A DNA stretch of 49,510 nucleotides from Candidatus Gottesmanbacteria bacterium RIFCSPLOWO2_01_FULL_42_22 (GCA_001779315.1 MFJU01000023.1:1-49510), one strand, 5' to 3'; positions 27,101 through 36,799 are shown, numbered from the stretch's first letter. Notes: generated by a model not told the origin, from the letters alone. A program made the numbers and translations.

Positions 27101-27895
27101 TTGATGGTTATAGTTTTATTTCTTCTTTTCTTTATGTTCCGGTTTTCAACCGTTTCAGCCGCCGAAATAATTCTTTCCGATATTGATACAGCTGAAATCA
27201 CGAAAGTTGAGCAGGAATTGACTGTTCCGCTCGAACTTAAAATTAACAGCAGTGACGGGACGGTCTATTATTTAAGGGGAGCATTTTTCAAAGAGGGGAC
27301 ATCCCAATACTGCGGTTATACCTGGAACGGCAGTGAATGGTACAATGGTCCCTTTACTTCCGGTGACGGCTGGAAAAAACTTTTAACGGTGACTATAGCT
27401 TCGGATTCAGCAAAAACAGAGATCAAGGTTAAAGTTGACTCAAACGACAGTCATTGCCGGGAGCCGGGGGATTATCTTTTTAAAGTTTTGAGGTATACCG
27501 AAGCCGGTAATTCTTCAGGTGATGATCAGACACCGTTGAAAATCAGAATAGCCCTACCTTCACCAACCCCTACAACCGCTCCAAGTGCCACCAACGCTCC
27601 AGTGAAAAGCCAAACGGTACCAGCAAAACCTAAAATAACCTTATTACCGACCCACACTCTGTTTGCCACCGCAATAATTAAAGCTGTCTCAAGTTCGCCA
27701 AAAATACCGATCGCATCCTCCTTAGGTTTTATTTCATCAGATTCGGGTGAAGTTTCTCCGGTTAATGAGGCAAGTGTGGCAGGTATAACTGAAAAGTCAC
27801 AGGGAAATATTGCTAATTTATTTATCCCGGGAATTTTTTTAATTTTTCTGTCAGCTTTCCTCAGTTTTAATAAACTTCGAAAACAGGGAGTTTAA
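27101..27895 (+). CDS. Secreted protein with Thr/Pro-rich linker and C-terminal TM anchor
   Basis: Signal peptide; SPTPTTAPSATNAPVKSQ; C-terminal VAGITEKSQGN + TM + KLRKQGV. Confidence 0.6.
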   Translation: MMVIVLFLLFFMFRFSTVSAAEIILSDIDTAEITKVEQELTVPLELKINSSDGTVYYLRGAFFKEGTSQYCGYTWNGSEWYNGPFTSGDGWKKLLTVTIASDSAKTEIKVKVDSNDSHCREPGDYLFKVLRYTEAGNSSGDDQTPLKIRIALPSPTPTTAPSATNAPVKSQTVPAKPKITLLPTHTLFATAIIKAVSSSPKIPIASSLGFISSDSGEVSPVNEASVAGITEKSQGNIANLFIPGIFLIFLSAFLSFNKLRKQGV

Positions 27896-28371
27896 ATTTT
27901 TTTACTGAGGAATCGGTTGAAGGGTTTATAGCCGTACGATTGCCAGGCGGATATCCCCGGATAATTTTTTTCATTAGTATAAAGTTCGACATAAGTTAAA
28001 CCCCTGTTTTTAAACCATTCGCAAGCTTTCAATTCCAATTGCCGTCCCACTCCCTGCTTTCTCCGTTTTTCATCTACCGCCAAAAAGGAGATATGGCCTA
28101 CCTGTTTGATTTTAAACCAGGGAAATAGGGACTTGATGTATCCTGAGATGAAACCGGTAATTATCTTATTTGGTTCTGCGTCATTTTCCGAAACAAAAAT
28201 AAACTGGTTTGCTGAATTAATATGAAGCCTGGCCCAATCAGAATAGAATTGGGGAGAATTATCTTCTAACTGGAAATATTCCCCGTCATATTCCAAATGA
28301 GAAGACAGAAGATGCAAACCTAAAGCAGTAATTTGCTTCAAATCCTCCAGATTGGCAAGTCTGACTGTCAT
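27892..28371 (-). CDS. GNAT family N-acetyltransferase
   Basis: ISFLAVDEKRRKQGVGRQLELKACEWFKNRGLTYVELYTNEKN. Confidence 0.85.
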   Translation of the reverse strand: MTVRLANLEDLKQITALGLHLLSSHLEYDGEYFQLEDNSPQFYSDWARLHINSANQFIFVSENDAEPNKIITGFISGYIKSLFPWFKIKQVGHISFLAVDEKRRKQGVGRQLELKACEWFKNRGLTYVELYTNEKNYPGISAWQSYGYKPFNRFLSKKI

Positions 28372-28389
28372 AATTTATGATAGGAATAA

Positions 28390-28824
28390 ATGAAGTATAT
28401 CACTTGGAGTGCCCGCGAGACATCTAATTTGGGCAGGGAATTGGCAGCCCGACTAAAGGGTGGAGAAGTAGTTTGTCTGTATGGGAACTTAGGCAGCGGT
28501 AAAACTACTTTTATTTCAGGTGTCGTAAATTATTTCCGGCCCAAAACCAGGGTCCTCTCCCCTACCTTCATTATTGTGCGACATTACCGTTTTGACAAAG
28601 CACCCGTAAAAAATCTGTTTCATGCCGATCTTTACCGTCTTGATAATAAATCGTCAATTAAGTCGTTGGGTTTGGTTGAATATTGGTCGGATCCGCATAG
28701 CGTTTTTTTAATGGAATGGGCGGATAAAATGGCAGGACAACTGCCTGAAAAAAGGATTGACATATCATTTAGAATTACGGGAAGGGACAGAAGGGAGATT
28801 ATTTATGGAAAAACTGATAAATAA
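28390..28824 (+). CDS. tsaE: tRNA t6A biosynthesis ATPase TsaE
   Basis: GEVVCLYGNLGSGKTTFISGV, SPTFIIVRHY, FHADLYRL. Confidence 0.9.
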   Translation: MKYITWSARETSNLGRELAARLKGGEVVCLYGNLGSGKTTFISGVVNYFRPKTRVLSPTFIIVRHYRFDKAPVKNLFHADLYRLDNKSSIKSLGLVEYWSDPHSVFLMEWADKMAGQLPEKRIDISFRITGRDRREIIYGKTDK

Positions 28825-29389
28825 AACCGTCAGTATTTTAGATAGCGGAGGTTTGGTAATTTTTCCGACAGATACGGTCTTCGGTATCGGTTGCCGGATA
28901 GACAGACCGGACAGTGTCAGAAGACTTTTTTCGGTAAGACGGCGGCCGGAAAAAAAGGCAGTGCCCGTATTGGTTTCCGCAATTGAGATGGCTGAAAAAT
29001 ATTTCCTCTCCCCTCTTCCAAATAATGTGCGACATTTAATGAAAGTCTATTGGCCAGGAGCTTTAACCATAGTTTATAATGTCCGGACAGATAAAGTGAC
29101 TCCCCTAGTCCGGGCTTACGGCAAAACAATCGGCATCAGGATGCCCAAAAAGAAATTGGTTTTGGAAATAATCAGAAGATGCGGGGTAGCTTTACTGGGT
29201 CCTTCGGCAAACTTCCACGGATTCCCAGCACCTTCCAATATCAGGGATCTGGATCCGGAATTAGCCAGGGGAGTTGATTTGGTAATTCCAGGAGAAAGTC
29301 CCATCGGCCGGGCATCAACGGTAGTTGACTGTACCAGCTCGCCCTGGAAAATTTTAAGAGAAGGCAGCGTTAAAATTGAGGCAAAATGA
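28805..29389 (+). CDS. tsaC: L-threonylcarbamoyladenylate synthase (Sua5/YrdC/TsaC)
   Basis: GGLVIFPTDTVFGIGCR, RRPEKKAVPVLV, WPGALTIV, LLGPSANFHGFPAPSN. Confidence 0.9.
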   Translation: MEKLINKTVSILDSGGLVIFPTDTVFGIGCRIDRPDSVRRLFSVRRRPEKKAVPVLVSAIEMAEKYFLSPLPNNVRHLMKVYWPGALTIVYNVRTDKVTPLVRAYGKTIGIRMPKKKLVLEIIRRCGVALLGPSANFHGFPAPSNIRDLDPELARGVDLVIPGESPIGRASTVVDCTSSPWKILREGSVKIEAK

Positions 29390-29694
29390 TCTTATATATT
29401 AATAGCGCAGACAAAGACAGCGTCAAAGTCAGTCTAAAAGCCCAAAACGGCCGGCTCTGGAAAAAGTCGGCTAAAAGGAGTCTGTCTTCCCAGGCGCTTT
29501 TAGGGGTAATCGAAAAACTTTTAAAGGATGCCGGCATAAAAATTACGGATCTTACTAAAATTGAATTTTTCCGCGGTCCCGGTTCATACACTGGTTTAAA
29601 AGTCGGCGCGACGGTCGCTAATACCTTGGGTTGGCTTCTGAAAATTCCGGTCAACGGTCAAAAAAATAAGATTGTGCTTCCAGATTATGAATGA
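29386..29694 (+). CDS. tsaB: TsaB-like protein, N-terminal half only
   Basis: FFRGPGSYTGLKVGATVANTLGWLLKIPV; 102 aa; 4-nt overlap with tsaC. Confidence 0.75.
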   Translation: MILYINSADKDSVKVSLKAQNGRLWKKSAKRSLSSQALLGVIEKLLKDAGIKITDLTKIEFFRGPGSYTGLKVGATVANTLGWLLKIPVNGQKNKIVLPDYE

Positions 29695-29733
29695 ATAGAT
29701 TTTAATTGATAGATAGTTTATAGTATTTAAAGA

Positions 29734-31095
29734 GTGTTTCTGCTTCGGTCTTTATTTGCCATAGTCTCAATAATAGTTCTGTCTTTTTCCTCACAATCAA
29801 TAGCATTGGCGCAAAATAATCCCTTAAAAGAACGTTTAATTGTCCGTTTTGCATCACAGGCGGGTAATACTGATAAATTTAAAATCCGTCAGATGATCGG
29901 TGCTTTTATGTCTGAAAAAATTGATAAGTTAAACGCTGAAGTTTTTGAGGTTCCTCAGCCTCTTTTTGACAAATTACTGGATGTTTTAAAAAAACATGAT
30001 TTAGTTCTTTATGCCGAAAAAGATAACCTGGCTTTTGCTTTGGAAACAAGCAATGATCCCTATCTTCCTAATCAGTGGGGTTTGTCCAAAATCAGGGCAA
30101 GCGACCCGGGCGAATCAGCCTGGAATTACAGCCATGGCAATTCGGACGTTTTGCTTGCCGTAGTTGATACCGGTATAGACCAGAACCATGCTGATTTGAT
30201 CGGCAAAATTGCTAAAAACAAAAACTGCAGCAGTAGTTCGACAGTTGATGACAGGTACGGACACGGTACTCATGTCGCCGGAATTGCCGCGGCGGCGACC
30301 AATAATAGCAAAGGAGTTGCCGGAACAGGTTATAACGTCAGACTGATAAATGCCAAAGGACTAGGTGATAACGGTTCCGGCTATTATTCCTGGATTGCCA
30401 ACTGCATTACCTGGGCTGCTGATAACGGGGCCGCTGTCATCAATTTAAGTCTCGGCGGCGCATCTTCATTACAGATTTTAGAGGATGCCGTCAATTATGC
30501 CTGGAATAAAGGAGTTGTGGTTGTGGCCGCCGCCGGCAACTCCAATTCCTCATCTGCTTCTTATCCTGCTTTTTATGGTAATGCGATTGCCGTCGCAGCT
30601 ACAGACAGTAACGACCAGAAAGCCTCTTTTTCCAATTACGGTGGTTGGGTGGATATTGCAGCACCCGGGGTTTCAATATACTCAACCGCGCCCAACCACA
30701 CAAACAAGCTGAAAATATATAACTACGCTTATCTTTCAGGAACATCCATGGCTACGCCCTTTGTTTCAGGACTTGCCGCTTTACTCAAGTCTGCCGGCAA
30801 TTTAACCCAAACGGAGATAGTTGATAATATTTATCAGAACGCGGATAAAATTGCCCAAACAGGCAATTATTGGACTTACGGAAGAATTAATGCTTTAAAT
30901 AGTATCAAAGAAGTATCGGTTTTTACTCCAACTTTAACGCTGACCCCTACCCCCGCTCCGACCCTCATGCCTTCCTCTACACCAACTCCTTCACCGACGA
31001 CGATTCCTTCGTTTACGCCTACTCCGTCCCCTATTTCAGTAAATCCGACTCCGATTCCCTGGTGGTGCCGTATCCGCCCGCAGTACTGTCAATGA
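29734..31095 (+). CDS. Secreted subtilisin-like S8 serine protease with Pro/Thr-rich C-terminus
   Basis: AVVDTGIDQNHADL (Asp), GHGTHVAGIAAA (His), SGTSMATPFVSGLAALL (Ser). Confidence 0.92.
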   Translation: MFLLRSLFAIVSIIVLSFSSQSIALAQNNPLKERLIVRFASQAGNTDKFKIRQMIGAFMSEKIDKLNAEVFEVPQPLFDKLLDVLKKHDLVLYAEKDNLAFALETSNDPYLPNQWGLSKIRASDPGESAWNYSHGNSDVLLAVVDTGIDQNHADLIGKIAKNKNCSSSSTVDDRYGHGTHVAGIAAAATNNSKGVAGTGYNVRLINAKGLGDNGSGYYSWIANCITWAADNGAAVINLSLGGASSLQILEDAVNYAWNKGVVVVAAAGNSNSSSASYPAFYGNAIAVAATDSNDQKASFSNYGGWVDIAAPGVSIYSTAPNHTNKLKIYNYAYLSGTSMATPFVSGLAALLKSAGNLTQTEIVDNIYQNADKIAQTGNYWTYGRINALNSIKEVSVFTPTLTLTPTPAPTLMPSSTPTPSPTTIPSFTPTPSPISVNPTPIPWWCRIRPQYCQ

Positions 31096-31148
31096 CAACG
31101 CACCGATTTATTCGGGGCAGTTGGAATTGATCCCTCGAAGCTTTCTTG

Positions 31149-31174
31149 CCCGCCATAGCCTTGGCGTCGGCGGG
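31149..31174. repeat. GC-rich CPR-style hairpin
   Basis: CCCGCC-ATA-GCC-TT-GGC-GTC-GGCGGG. Confidence 0.45.
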
Positions 31175-31190
31175 AGCGTAGTGGGATAAT

Positions 31191-32666
31191 TTAATGTACC
31201 CTGACAAAAATCCCTGCCCTGTCATCTTTATAGACTGTTCTCCATTTTCCCTGATCTGACAGCTTAATCATCTTATTAAACAGCGGTTTTTCACTCCACA
31301 TATAGACCACGTCGTAGTCGCTTTCTTCTATATCGGTAACATCCTGCTCCAGGAAATAATATTCGGCAAAGGCGCTGTAGCCCTTTTCGTCACGCCAGAG
31401 ATGCATTCTGCCGTCAATTGAAGGCTTAATTTGCGGGTAGTTCCAGATCAGCCAGCCCCCCCAGTTGTAAAAAGAGAGGAATTTGCCCGGCAGTATATTA
31501 TTCTTTAAAAACTCTGCCGATTCGGAAGAACATTTTATATAATCAGCACAGAACCTGTCCCAGTTCATGAAATTTAACCGCTGTCTGGGAATATGGTAAA
31601 TAAGGGAATAGAGATACATTCCGGAGAGAATTGCAATAGGAACTGCCTTGCCGCTAAATGAATTATAGGCAGGTTTGATACTGCGGAAATAAGCGATAAT
31701 CACAGGAACAGAAACCAGGTACATCGTCCAGGCGTAGCGTCTCATCCAATGGGAAAGGAAATAAAAAACTCCGGCAATCATAATCCATTCGAAATATTGA
31801 ATAAATTTCTTGGAAGATATTATCATTCTTATATTAAAGATTAGAAATATTCCCCAAAAGAAAAGCAGCCACCATAATGATGAAAATGCCGGCAGAGCTA
31901 CCCATTCCACAATGTATTTCTGGTAAGGGTTCCCAAAATGCCTGGCCGCTTCCAGGTATATTTCAATGCTGTGGGGATTAACCAGGGTTGCCAAAAAGGA
32001 AAATATTATTGCCGGCAGGTACCTCAGACTTTCCCTGAATTGCTTTACATCTTTGATAGTCAGATATTTAACCTGGCTTAAAGCGTAAAACATTGACAAA
32101 AGCCCTAAGCCCAGTAAAAATCCGCCGTGAATATTCGCCCAAACTAAAAACAATATAGCGGCAAAATAAATAGTTTTTTTCTCTCCCCGCTGGTAGGCGC
32201 TCAAGATATAAACAAGGACGGAAGTTAAAAGCAATGACAACAGTTGTCCCCGGAAAGATACTTCAAGGAGAGGCAGTTCCAGGTAAAAAAGCAAAGGAAA
32301 AATGAAAGCTTTTTCCCAAAACGACATTTTTAATGCGCGGTCAACAAAGAAAAAAATAAATACAATCACCACGGCTCCGGCTATTGACAATCCCAGGAAT
32401 CCGGCCTGATGGTAAATCTGGTAAGTCAGAAAATCAGTCAGCCAGGAAATATTCGGCCATTTATACCCGGACATTTCCAGTGATAAGATGTTTTCCTTTA
32501 AAACTTTTCCTATTTTGGAAAAATATTCCCCGTATTTTAAGTGCCACCCCAGATCCGTATCCGCCGGCATAAAAAGTGACATCAGGAAAATTACCAAGTA
32601 GGGCAGATAAGAATATAAAAAATTTGAAAAAATTGTTGATACAGTGCCTAACATTGAGCCTTCCAA
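31191..32666 (-). CDS. Multi-TM membrane protein (GT-C-like)
   Basis: DTDLGWHLKYGEYF first loop, multiple TMs, GWLIWNYPQIKPSIDGR. Confidence 0.6.
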   Translation of the reverse strand: MEGSMLGTVSTIFSNFLYSYLPYLVIFLMSLFMPADTDLGWHLKYGEYFSKIGKVLKENILSLEMSGYKWPNISWLTDFLTYQIYHQAGFLGLSIAGAVVIVFIFFFVDRALKMSFWEKAFIFPLLFYLELPLLEVSFRGQLLSLLLTSVLVYILSAYQRGEKKTIYFAAILFLVWANIHGGFLLGLGLLSMFYALSQVKYLTIKDVKQFRESLRYLPAIIFSFLATLVNPHSIEIYLEAARHFGNPYQKYIVEWVALPAFSSLWWLLFFWGIFLIFNIRMIISSKKFIQYFEWIMIAGVFYFLSHWMRRYAWTMYLVSVPVIIAYFRSIKPAYNSFSGKAVPIAILSGMYLYSLIYHIPRQRLNFMNWDRFCADYIKCSSESAEFLKNNILPGKFLSFYNWGGWLIWNYPQIKPSIDGRMHLWRDEKGYSAFAEYYFLEQDVTDIEESDYDVVYMWSEKPLFNKMIKLSDQGKWRTVYKDDRAGIFVRVH

Positions 32667-32727
32667 TTAATTTTATCCGTTGAGTATATCACAGGTGTAT
32701 AATAAGGGCCAGCTAACGCTCTAAAAT

Positions 32728-33954
32728 ATGAAAAAAAACTTTTTGCTCTGGCTCAGTATTCTTTTTATTTATCTCCTTTTTGCCGGCCGCGGCATATTCC
32801 AATTCCATACCACTCAAAGGAATTTCTTCAGCCTCCAGGCCTATTCCTGGCTTCAGGGCCGTTTCGACCTTGCAGTTTTACCGAATGATATTACTGATCT
32901 AAGCATATATAAGGGTAAGGCATATATGTACTATCCGCCATTACCTGCGGTTTTCGCTCTTCCCTTTGTTGTTGTATTTGGAGTCGGTGTCAGCGACGTA
33001 TTCTATACTGCATTTTATTCGTCAATTGCCCCGGTTTTCCTGTATCTAATGCTTCAAAAAGCTAAAAAGGCAAAACTTATACCGCAATTATCCGATAATT
33101 ATTTAATTATATTGACATTGTTTTTTGCTTTCGGAACTGTCTTTTTTTATTTGTCACTTCTGGGGACTGTCTGGTTCACTTCCCAGATTTTGGCCATCCT
33201 TACATTAATAATTTCCCTTTATTTCCTGTTTAGTTTCGCCTACGATAAAAAACAGAATAGTTTTGTATTGTCAGTCATTCTTCTCTGTTTGTCCTTTTGG
33301 GGCAGACTGGAGTTAATTTTAGCCTTTCCTTTATATTTTTATCTCTTATTTATCACCAAAAATCCTAAAAAAACAAAAATATTTTTTATTATATTAAGTA
33401 TTCTCTTTCTCAACTTTGCCATCTATTTCGTCTACAATTATTTTCAGTTTAATAATTTTTTTGAAAGCGGTTTAAACTATATTCAAAACGACCCAAGATT
33501 TATAGAACAGAAGAGAATCGGATTTTTTAATTTCAAATATTTATTCCATAATTCTTACTATTTTTTAATAAATCCGCTAAAGTTTAAGACGTCTTTTCCA
33601 TTTATTTATCCCGATCCTGAAGGCAATAGTATGTTTTCTACTTCTCCTCTCTTTATTTTGTTATTTGGATTGTTATCAAAAAAACTATTTTCTAAAAAAG
33701 TGTTTTTTATTTCAATTAATTTATTTTTAAGTGGAGTTATCGCCTTATTATTTTTATTTTATGGAAGTACTGGTTGGTTTCAGTTTGGTTATAGGTATGC
33801 ATTAGATGTAATTCCTCTTTTAATCCTTGCTCTTGCCTTTGTAATCGGGAAGTTTCCGAAAAGTGTGGTTGTGGGGTTATTTTTACTATCAGTAGCTATC
33901 AACGTCATGGGTGCGATTTGGATGCTTCAATTGGCCCCATATTTAAATTATTAA
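32728..33954 (+). CDS. Multi-TM membrane protein (GT-C-like)
   Basis: Polytopic ORF with conserved-looking LQAYSWLQGRFDL and MYYPPLPAVFALPF. Confidence 0.6.
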   Translation: MKKNFLLWLSILFIYLLFAGRGIFQFHTTQRNFFSLQAYSWLQGRFDLAVLPNDITDLSIYKGKAYMYYPPLPAVFALPFVVVFGVGVSDVFYTAFYSSIAPVFLYLMLQKAKKAKLIPQLSDNYLIILTLFFAFGTVFFYLSLLGTVWFTSQILAILTLIISLYFLFSFAYDKKQNSFVLSVILLCLSFWGRLELILAFPLYFYLLFITKNPKKTKIFFIILSILFLNFAIYFVYNYFQFNNFFESGLNYIQNDPRFIEQKRIGFFNFKYLFHNSYYFLINPLKFKTSFPFIYPDPEGNSMFSTSPLFILLFGLLSKKLFSKKVFFISINLFLSGVIALLFLFYGSTGWFQFGYRYALDVIPLLILALAFVIGKFPKSVVVGLFLLSVAINVMGAIWMLQLAPYLNY

Positions 33955-34032
33955 TTTGATATATTACGTACTACTTGACAAACTAGTTTATCTTTTTTAA
34001 CCTGATATCTAGAGTTTGCTAACCGCAAACGG

Positions 34033-34064
34033 AAGCAATCCTAATGTAGGGTTGCTTTTATTTT
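34033..34064 (+). terminator. Leader terminator T1
   Basis: AAGCAATCC-TAATGTA-GGGTTGCTT + TTATTTT. Confidence 0.6.
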
Positions 34065-34073
34065 CGCAAATTT

Positions 34074-34095
34074 ACCTGCCCCGGTAGGTTTTTTT
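34074..34095 (+). terminator. Leader terminator T2
   Basis: ACCTGC-CCCG-GTAGGT + T7. Confidence 0.6.
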
Positions 34096-34156
34096 ATCTC
34101 AAAATTTAATATTCTGCCAATGCCCATTAGCTTTTGCCCAAGCTTTAAGTTTATTA

Positions 34157-34197
34157 CTCAAGCCTCTGCCCGAGGAAGATAAGGTTTGAGTTTTTTT
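34157..34197 (+). terminator. Leader terminator T3
   Basis: CTCAAGCCT...AGGTTTGAG + T7. Confidence 0.6.
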
Positions 34198-34206
34198 ATG
34201 GCTTTC

Positions 34207-34268
34207 TTGCCGATACAAAGTGAGGCTTAGAAAGACATAATCCGCCGAAGCTTTTAGCGAAGGCGGAT
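34207..34268 (+). promoter_or_regulatory. Conserved leader motif C, copy 1
   Basis: TTGCCGATACAAAGTGAGGCTTAGAAAGACATAATCCGCC + hairpin closed by ATCCGCC/GGCGGAT. Confidence 0.55.
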
Positions 34269-34320
34269 ACACATTTAAAAAATGACTTTTGAATATCTTT
34301 CTGCCCGAAAGGAGGTGAAT

Positions 34321-34914
34321 ATGATGAAAAAATTAATCGGAACAGTTCTCGGAATCGGTATGATTCTGGCCGCTGCAGCTCCCAGTTTCGCAGCCACCAA
34401 TGTTACCTTAAATAATACCGGGCCGTTTGCCAATCATTGGATTACTATTCTTAAAGGTAGAACTATTGGCGTAAACAATATTCAAGCTGCCAAGATTAAA
34501 AATACAGTAAATAATACTGTCAATACCGGAAATAACACTGCAACCTTGAATACTAATGTTACCGGAGGAGGATCTACTGGAAATGCAACCTCAAATGTAA
34601 CTCTGAATAATTCAGTCAACGGTGCATTAACTAATATTACAGGTTGCGGTTGTCCGGATGGTGATACGGATGTCAGCATGTCAAATACAGGACCATACTC
34701 TACACAAAATGTGACAGTCAATGAAACGACCAACATCACTGTCAATAATTTGCAGTTTGCCAAAGTCAAAAATAAAGTTTTTCAGAATATTAATACAGGC
34801 GGCAACAGCGCTATATTAAATACAAATGTTAGTGGTATATCGACTGGAAATGCCTCATCAGATGTGGTAGTTGATAATGTAGTAAATGTTTCAGAAACAA
34901 ATATTGGTCCGTAA
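34321..34914 (+). CDS. Secreted TGP/NTG-repeat protein (2 repeats)
   Basis: Signal peptide; repeats NTGPFANHW...NTGNNTATLNTNVTGGGSTGNA and NTGPYSTQN...NTGGNSAILNTNVSGISTGNA. SD AAGGAGGTG. Confidence 0.8.
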   Translation: MMKKLIGTVLGIGMILAAAAPSFAATNVTLNNTGPFANHWITILKGRTIGVNNIQAAKIKNTVNNTVNTGNNTATLNTNVTGGGSTGNATSNVTLNNSVNGALTNITGCGCPDGDTDVSMSNTGPYSTQNVTVNETTNITVNNLQFAKVKNKVFQNINTGGNSAILNTNVSGISTGNASSDVVVDNVVNVSETNIGP

Positions 34915-34942
34915 TTATTGCAGTATTGCTTTTGGATTCAAA

Positions 34943-34974
34943 ATAGGCTCTCTTGAAAAAGAGAGCCTATTTAT
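34943..34974 (+). terminator. Intrinsic terminator
   Basis: ATAGGCTCTCTT-GAAA-AAGAGAGCCTAT + TTATT. Confidence 0.75.
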
Positions 34975-34982
34975 TATGTAGC

Positions 34983-35087
34983 TCTTACCGATATGAAATG
35001 AGGTTTAGAACTGCATAATCCTCCTAAATTCGCAGCACGAGCCGCGCTACGGATAGTAGGTAAGGCGAGTGCTTAGAATAGGAGGAT
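34983..35087 (+). promoter_or_regulatory. Conserved leader motif C, copy 2
   Basis: CTTACCGATATGAAATGAGGTTTAGAACTGCATAATCCTCC + hairpin closed by ATCCTCCTA/TAGGAGGAT. Confidence 0.55.
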
Positions 35088-35136
35088 CTATTAATCTTGA
35101 AAAAATACATAGGTTACATTAGAATAGCCTGTCACT

Positions 35137-36669
35137 ATGGGCTATTTACGAAAATACCTCGAACCAGTTTTGGTCGCTCTCATTATTTTTTCCGCAATTT
35201 TTCTGTCAAAATATCCCACCCTCTATCATTTTCAGCATCAACCGGAAAATCTGTTTTTTTCCGGCCAGGCATCCTGGTTCGATGCCTGGGATATAAACTC
35301 TTATGTTTCCTATATAAGGTATGGCCAAAGAAACGGAGTCATGCTGAAAAATACTTATACTACCGTTCCCCATCAGCCTGTTTTTGTTTTCCAGACATAT
35401 ACGCTATTGGGAGTCTTGAACAGGTACATCAGGCTGGATCCTTTTTTGCTTTTTCATCTGGCTTCCGTTTTAACCGGTATTCTGTTGATGTTGAGTATTT
35501 ATTTAATACTTGGGGCAGTATTTCCAGAATTTTATAAAAGACTAGCTAGCTTTATTATCATTGTTTTGGGCGGAGGTTTAGGCTGGCTTAATAATACGGC
35601 CGCCGATTACAGGATTGCCGGTTTTACCTTAGTTGACCCATTGGAAAGACCTCATAATGCATTGTCTACCTTGCTTCTCCTTTCTTCCGTATATTTGTTT
35701 GCTTATTTTCTTGAAAAGGGAAGGTTAGAGTATTTTATATATTCTCTTTTTTCCGCCTTTATCTTATTTACAATTCATCCACCCTTAGCCTTACTATCGG
35801 TATTAATTTATATAGCCGGTTTATTTTTTCTTTCTCAAAGGGTAAACCGTTTCAAAAGATTTATGCTTTTATCGTTGCTTTTATTAGCATACATTGCTTA
35901 TTTCTTTTTATTATTACATCGCTTCCTAAGTAATGGAGGATTTAAAGGATTGGTAGTCCAGACTATCTGGCAGCCTGATTTATTGTCAATTATATTTGGT
36001 TTCGGTTTGCTCTCTATTGGAATACTTACTGCAATTCTGGTCAAAGAAAAAAATATCAGTTATAAAATAATAAAAATTGCCTTCATTCTTCATTTGATTT
36101 TGGCCTTTTCTCCCTTAGGATTCCATATGTATTTCTTCAAAGGAGTTTTTATTTGGGGTGTCATTCTGGGTGTTTTGGGTATGGAGGGGATTTCCAAAAA
36201 TTTCCTGCCCTATTGGTTATTACTTGTATTATCATTATCCCTGCCCTCAAGACTGCAGATTTTTAAAATTTTGCGATCTCCAAATTACTCAAATCAATTT
36301 TATTACCTTCAAAAAATAGAAGGTCAGTCGTTAAAACAGCTAGTAACATTGCCAAAAGATTCATCAGTTTTAAGTCTTTACCGCATAGGCAATTATATCC
36401 CGGCCTTTACTGATAACCGCGTATTTCTGGGACACAGTATTCAGACGCCTGATTTTAATCAAAAACTGCAGCTGGCGGAAAAATTTTATCTGACAGATGA
36501 CGGGAATTTTCAGTCTTCATTTCTTAAGGATAACCGGATAGATTATGTTTACGTAGGACTGGAGGAAGAGTTATTAAGAAAAAATAACCGGCTGCTTTTG
36601 TTTTCAACCCCTGATTTCCTGAAACCGGTTTTCCGTCTGAATGGCATCGCTCTTTACAAGGTGGTTTGA
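35137..36669 (+). CDS. Multi-TM membrane protein (GT-C-like)
   Basis: Polytopic ORF; SWFDAWDINSYVSYIRYGQRNG loop. Confidence 0.6.
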   Translation: MGYLRKYLEPVLVALIIFSAIFLSKYPTLYHFQHQPENLFFSGQASWFDAWDINSYVSYIRYGQRNGVMLKNTYTTVPHQPVFVFQTYTLLGVLNRYIRLDPFLLFHLASVLTGILLMLSIYLILGAVFPEFYKRLASFIIIVLGGGLGWLNNTAADYRIAGFTLVDPLERPHNALSTLLLLSSVYLFAYFLEKGRLEYFIYSLFSAFILFTIHPPLALLSVLIYIAGLFFLSQRVNRFKRFMLLSLLLLAYIAYFFLLLHRFLSNGGFKGLVVQTIWQPDLLSIIFGFGLLSIGILTAILVKEKNISYKIIKIAFILHLILAFSPLGFHMYFFKGVFIWGVILGVLGMEGISKNFLPYWLLLVLSLSLPSRLQIFKILRSPNYSNQFYYLQKIEGQSLKQLVTLPKDSSVLSLYRIGNYIPAFTDNRVFLGHSIQTPDFNQKLQLAEKFYLTDDGNFQSSFLKDNRIDYVYVGLEEELLRKNNRLLLFSTPDFLKPVFRLNGIALYKVV

Positions 36670-36715
36670 AAATTGTGAATAAAATTTAAAGAAGCGCGTC
36701 ACAACCAAGAGATTC

Positions 36716-36744
36716 TTGACAAATATTTTTGAAGACTGTATATT
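36716..36744 (+). promoter_or_regulatory. Promoter
   Basis: TTGACA - 17 bp - TATATT. Confidence 0.65.
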
Positions 36745-36754
36745 GGTCAGGCTG

Positions 36755-36786
36755 CCCAAAGCTAAATTCAAAGCTTTGGGTTTTTT
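36755..36786 (+). terminator. Intrinsic terminator in the leader of 36800..37384
   Basis: CCCAAAGCT-...-AGCTTTGGG + T6, ~10 nt after the predicted TSS. Confidence 0.65.
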
Positions 36787-36799
36787 ACGCTTTAAATAA

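Noticed and set aside
31031-31225. ORF 31031..31225 (-)
   Set aside because: It mostly translates the GC-rich hairpin at 31149-31174 and overlaps the ends of two real genes.
35097-35537. ORF 35097..35537 (+), and short antisense ORFs over the fibre-repeat genes
   Set aside because: Overlap strongly supported secreted or membrane CDSs in other frames; antisense ORFs mirror repeat periodicity.
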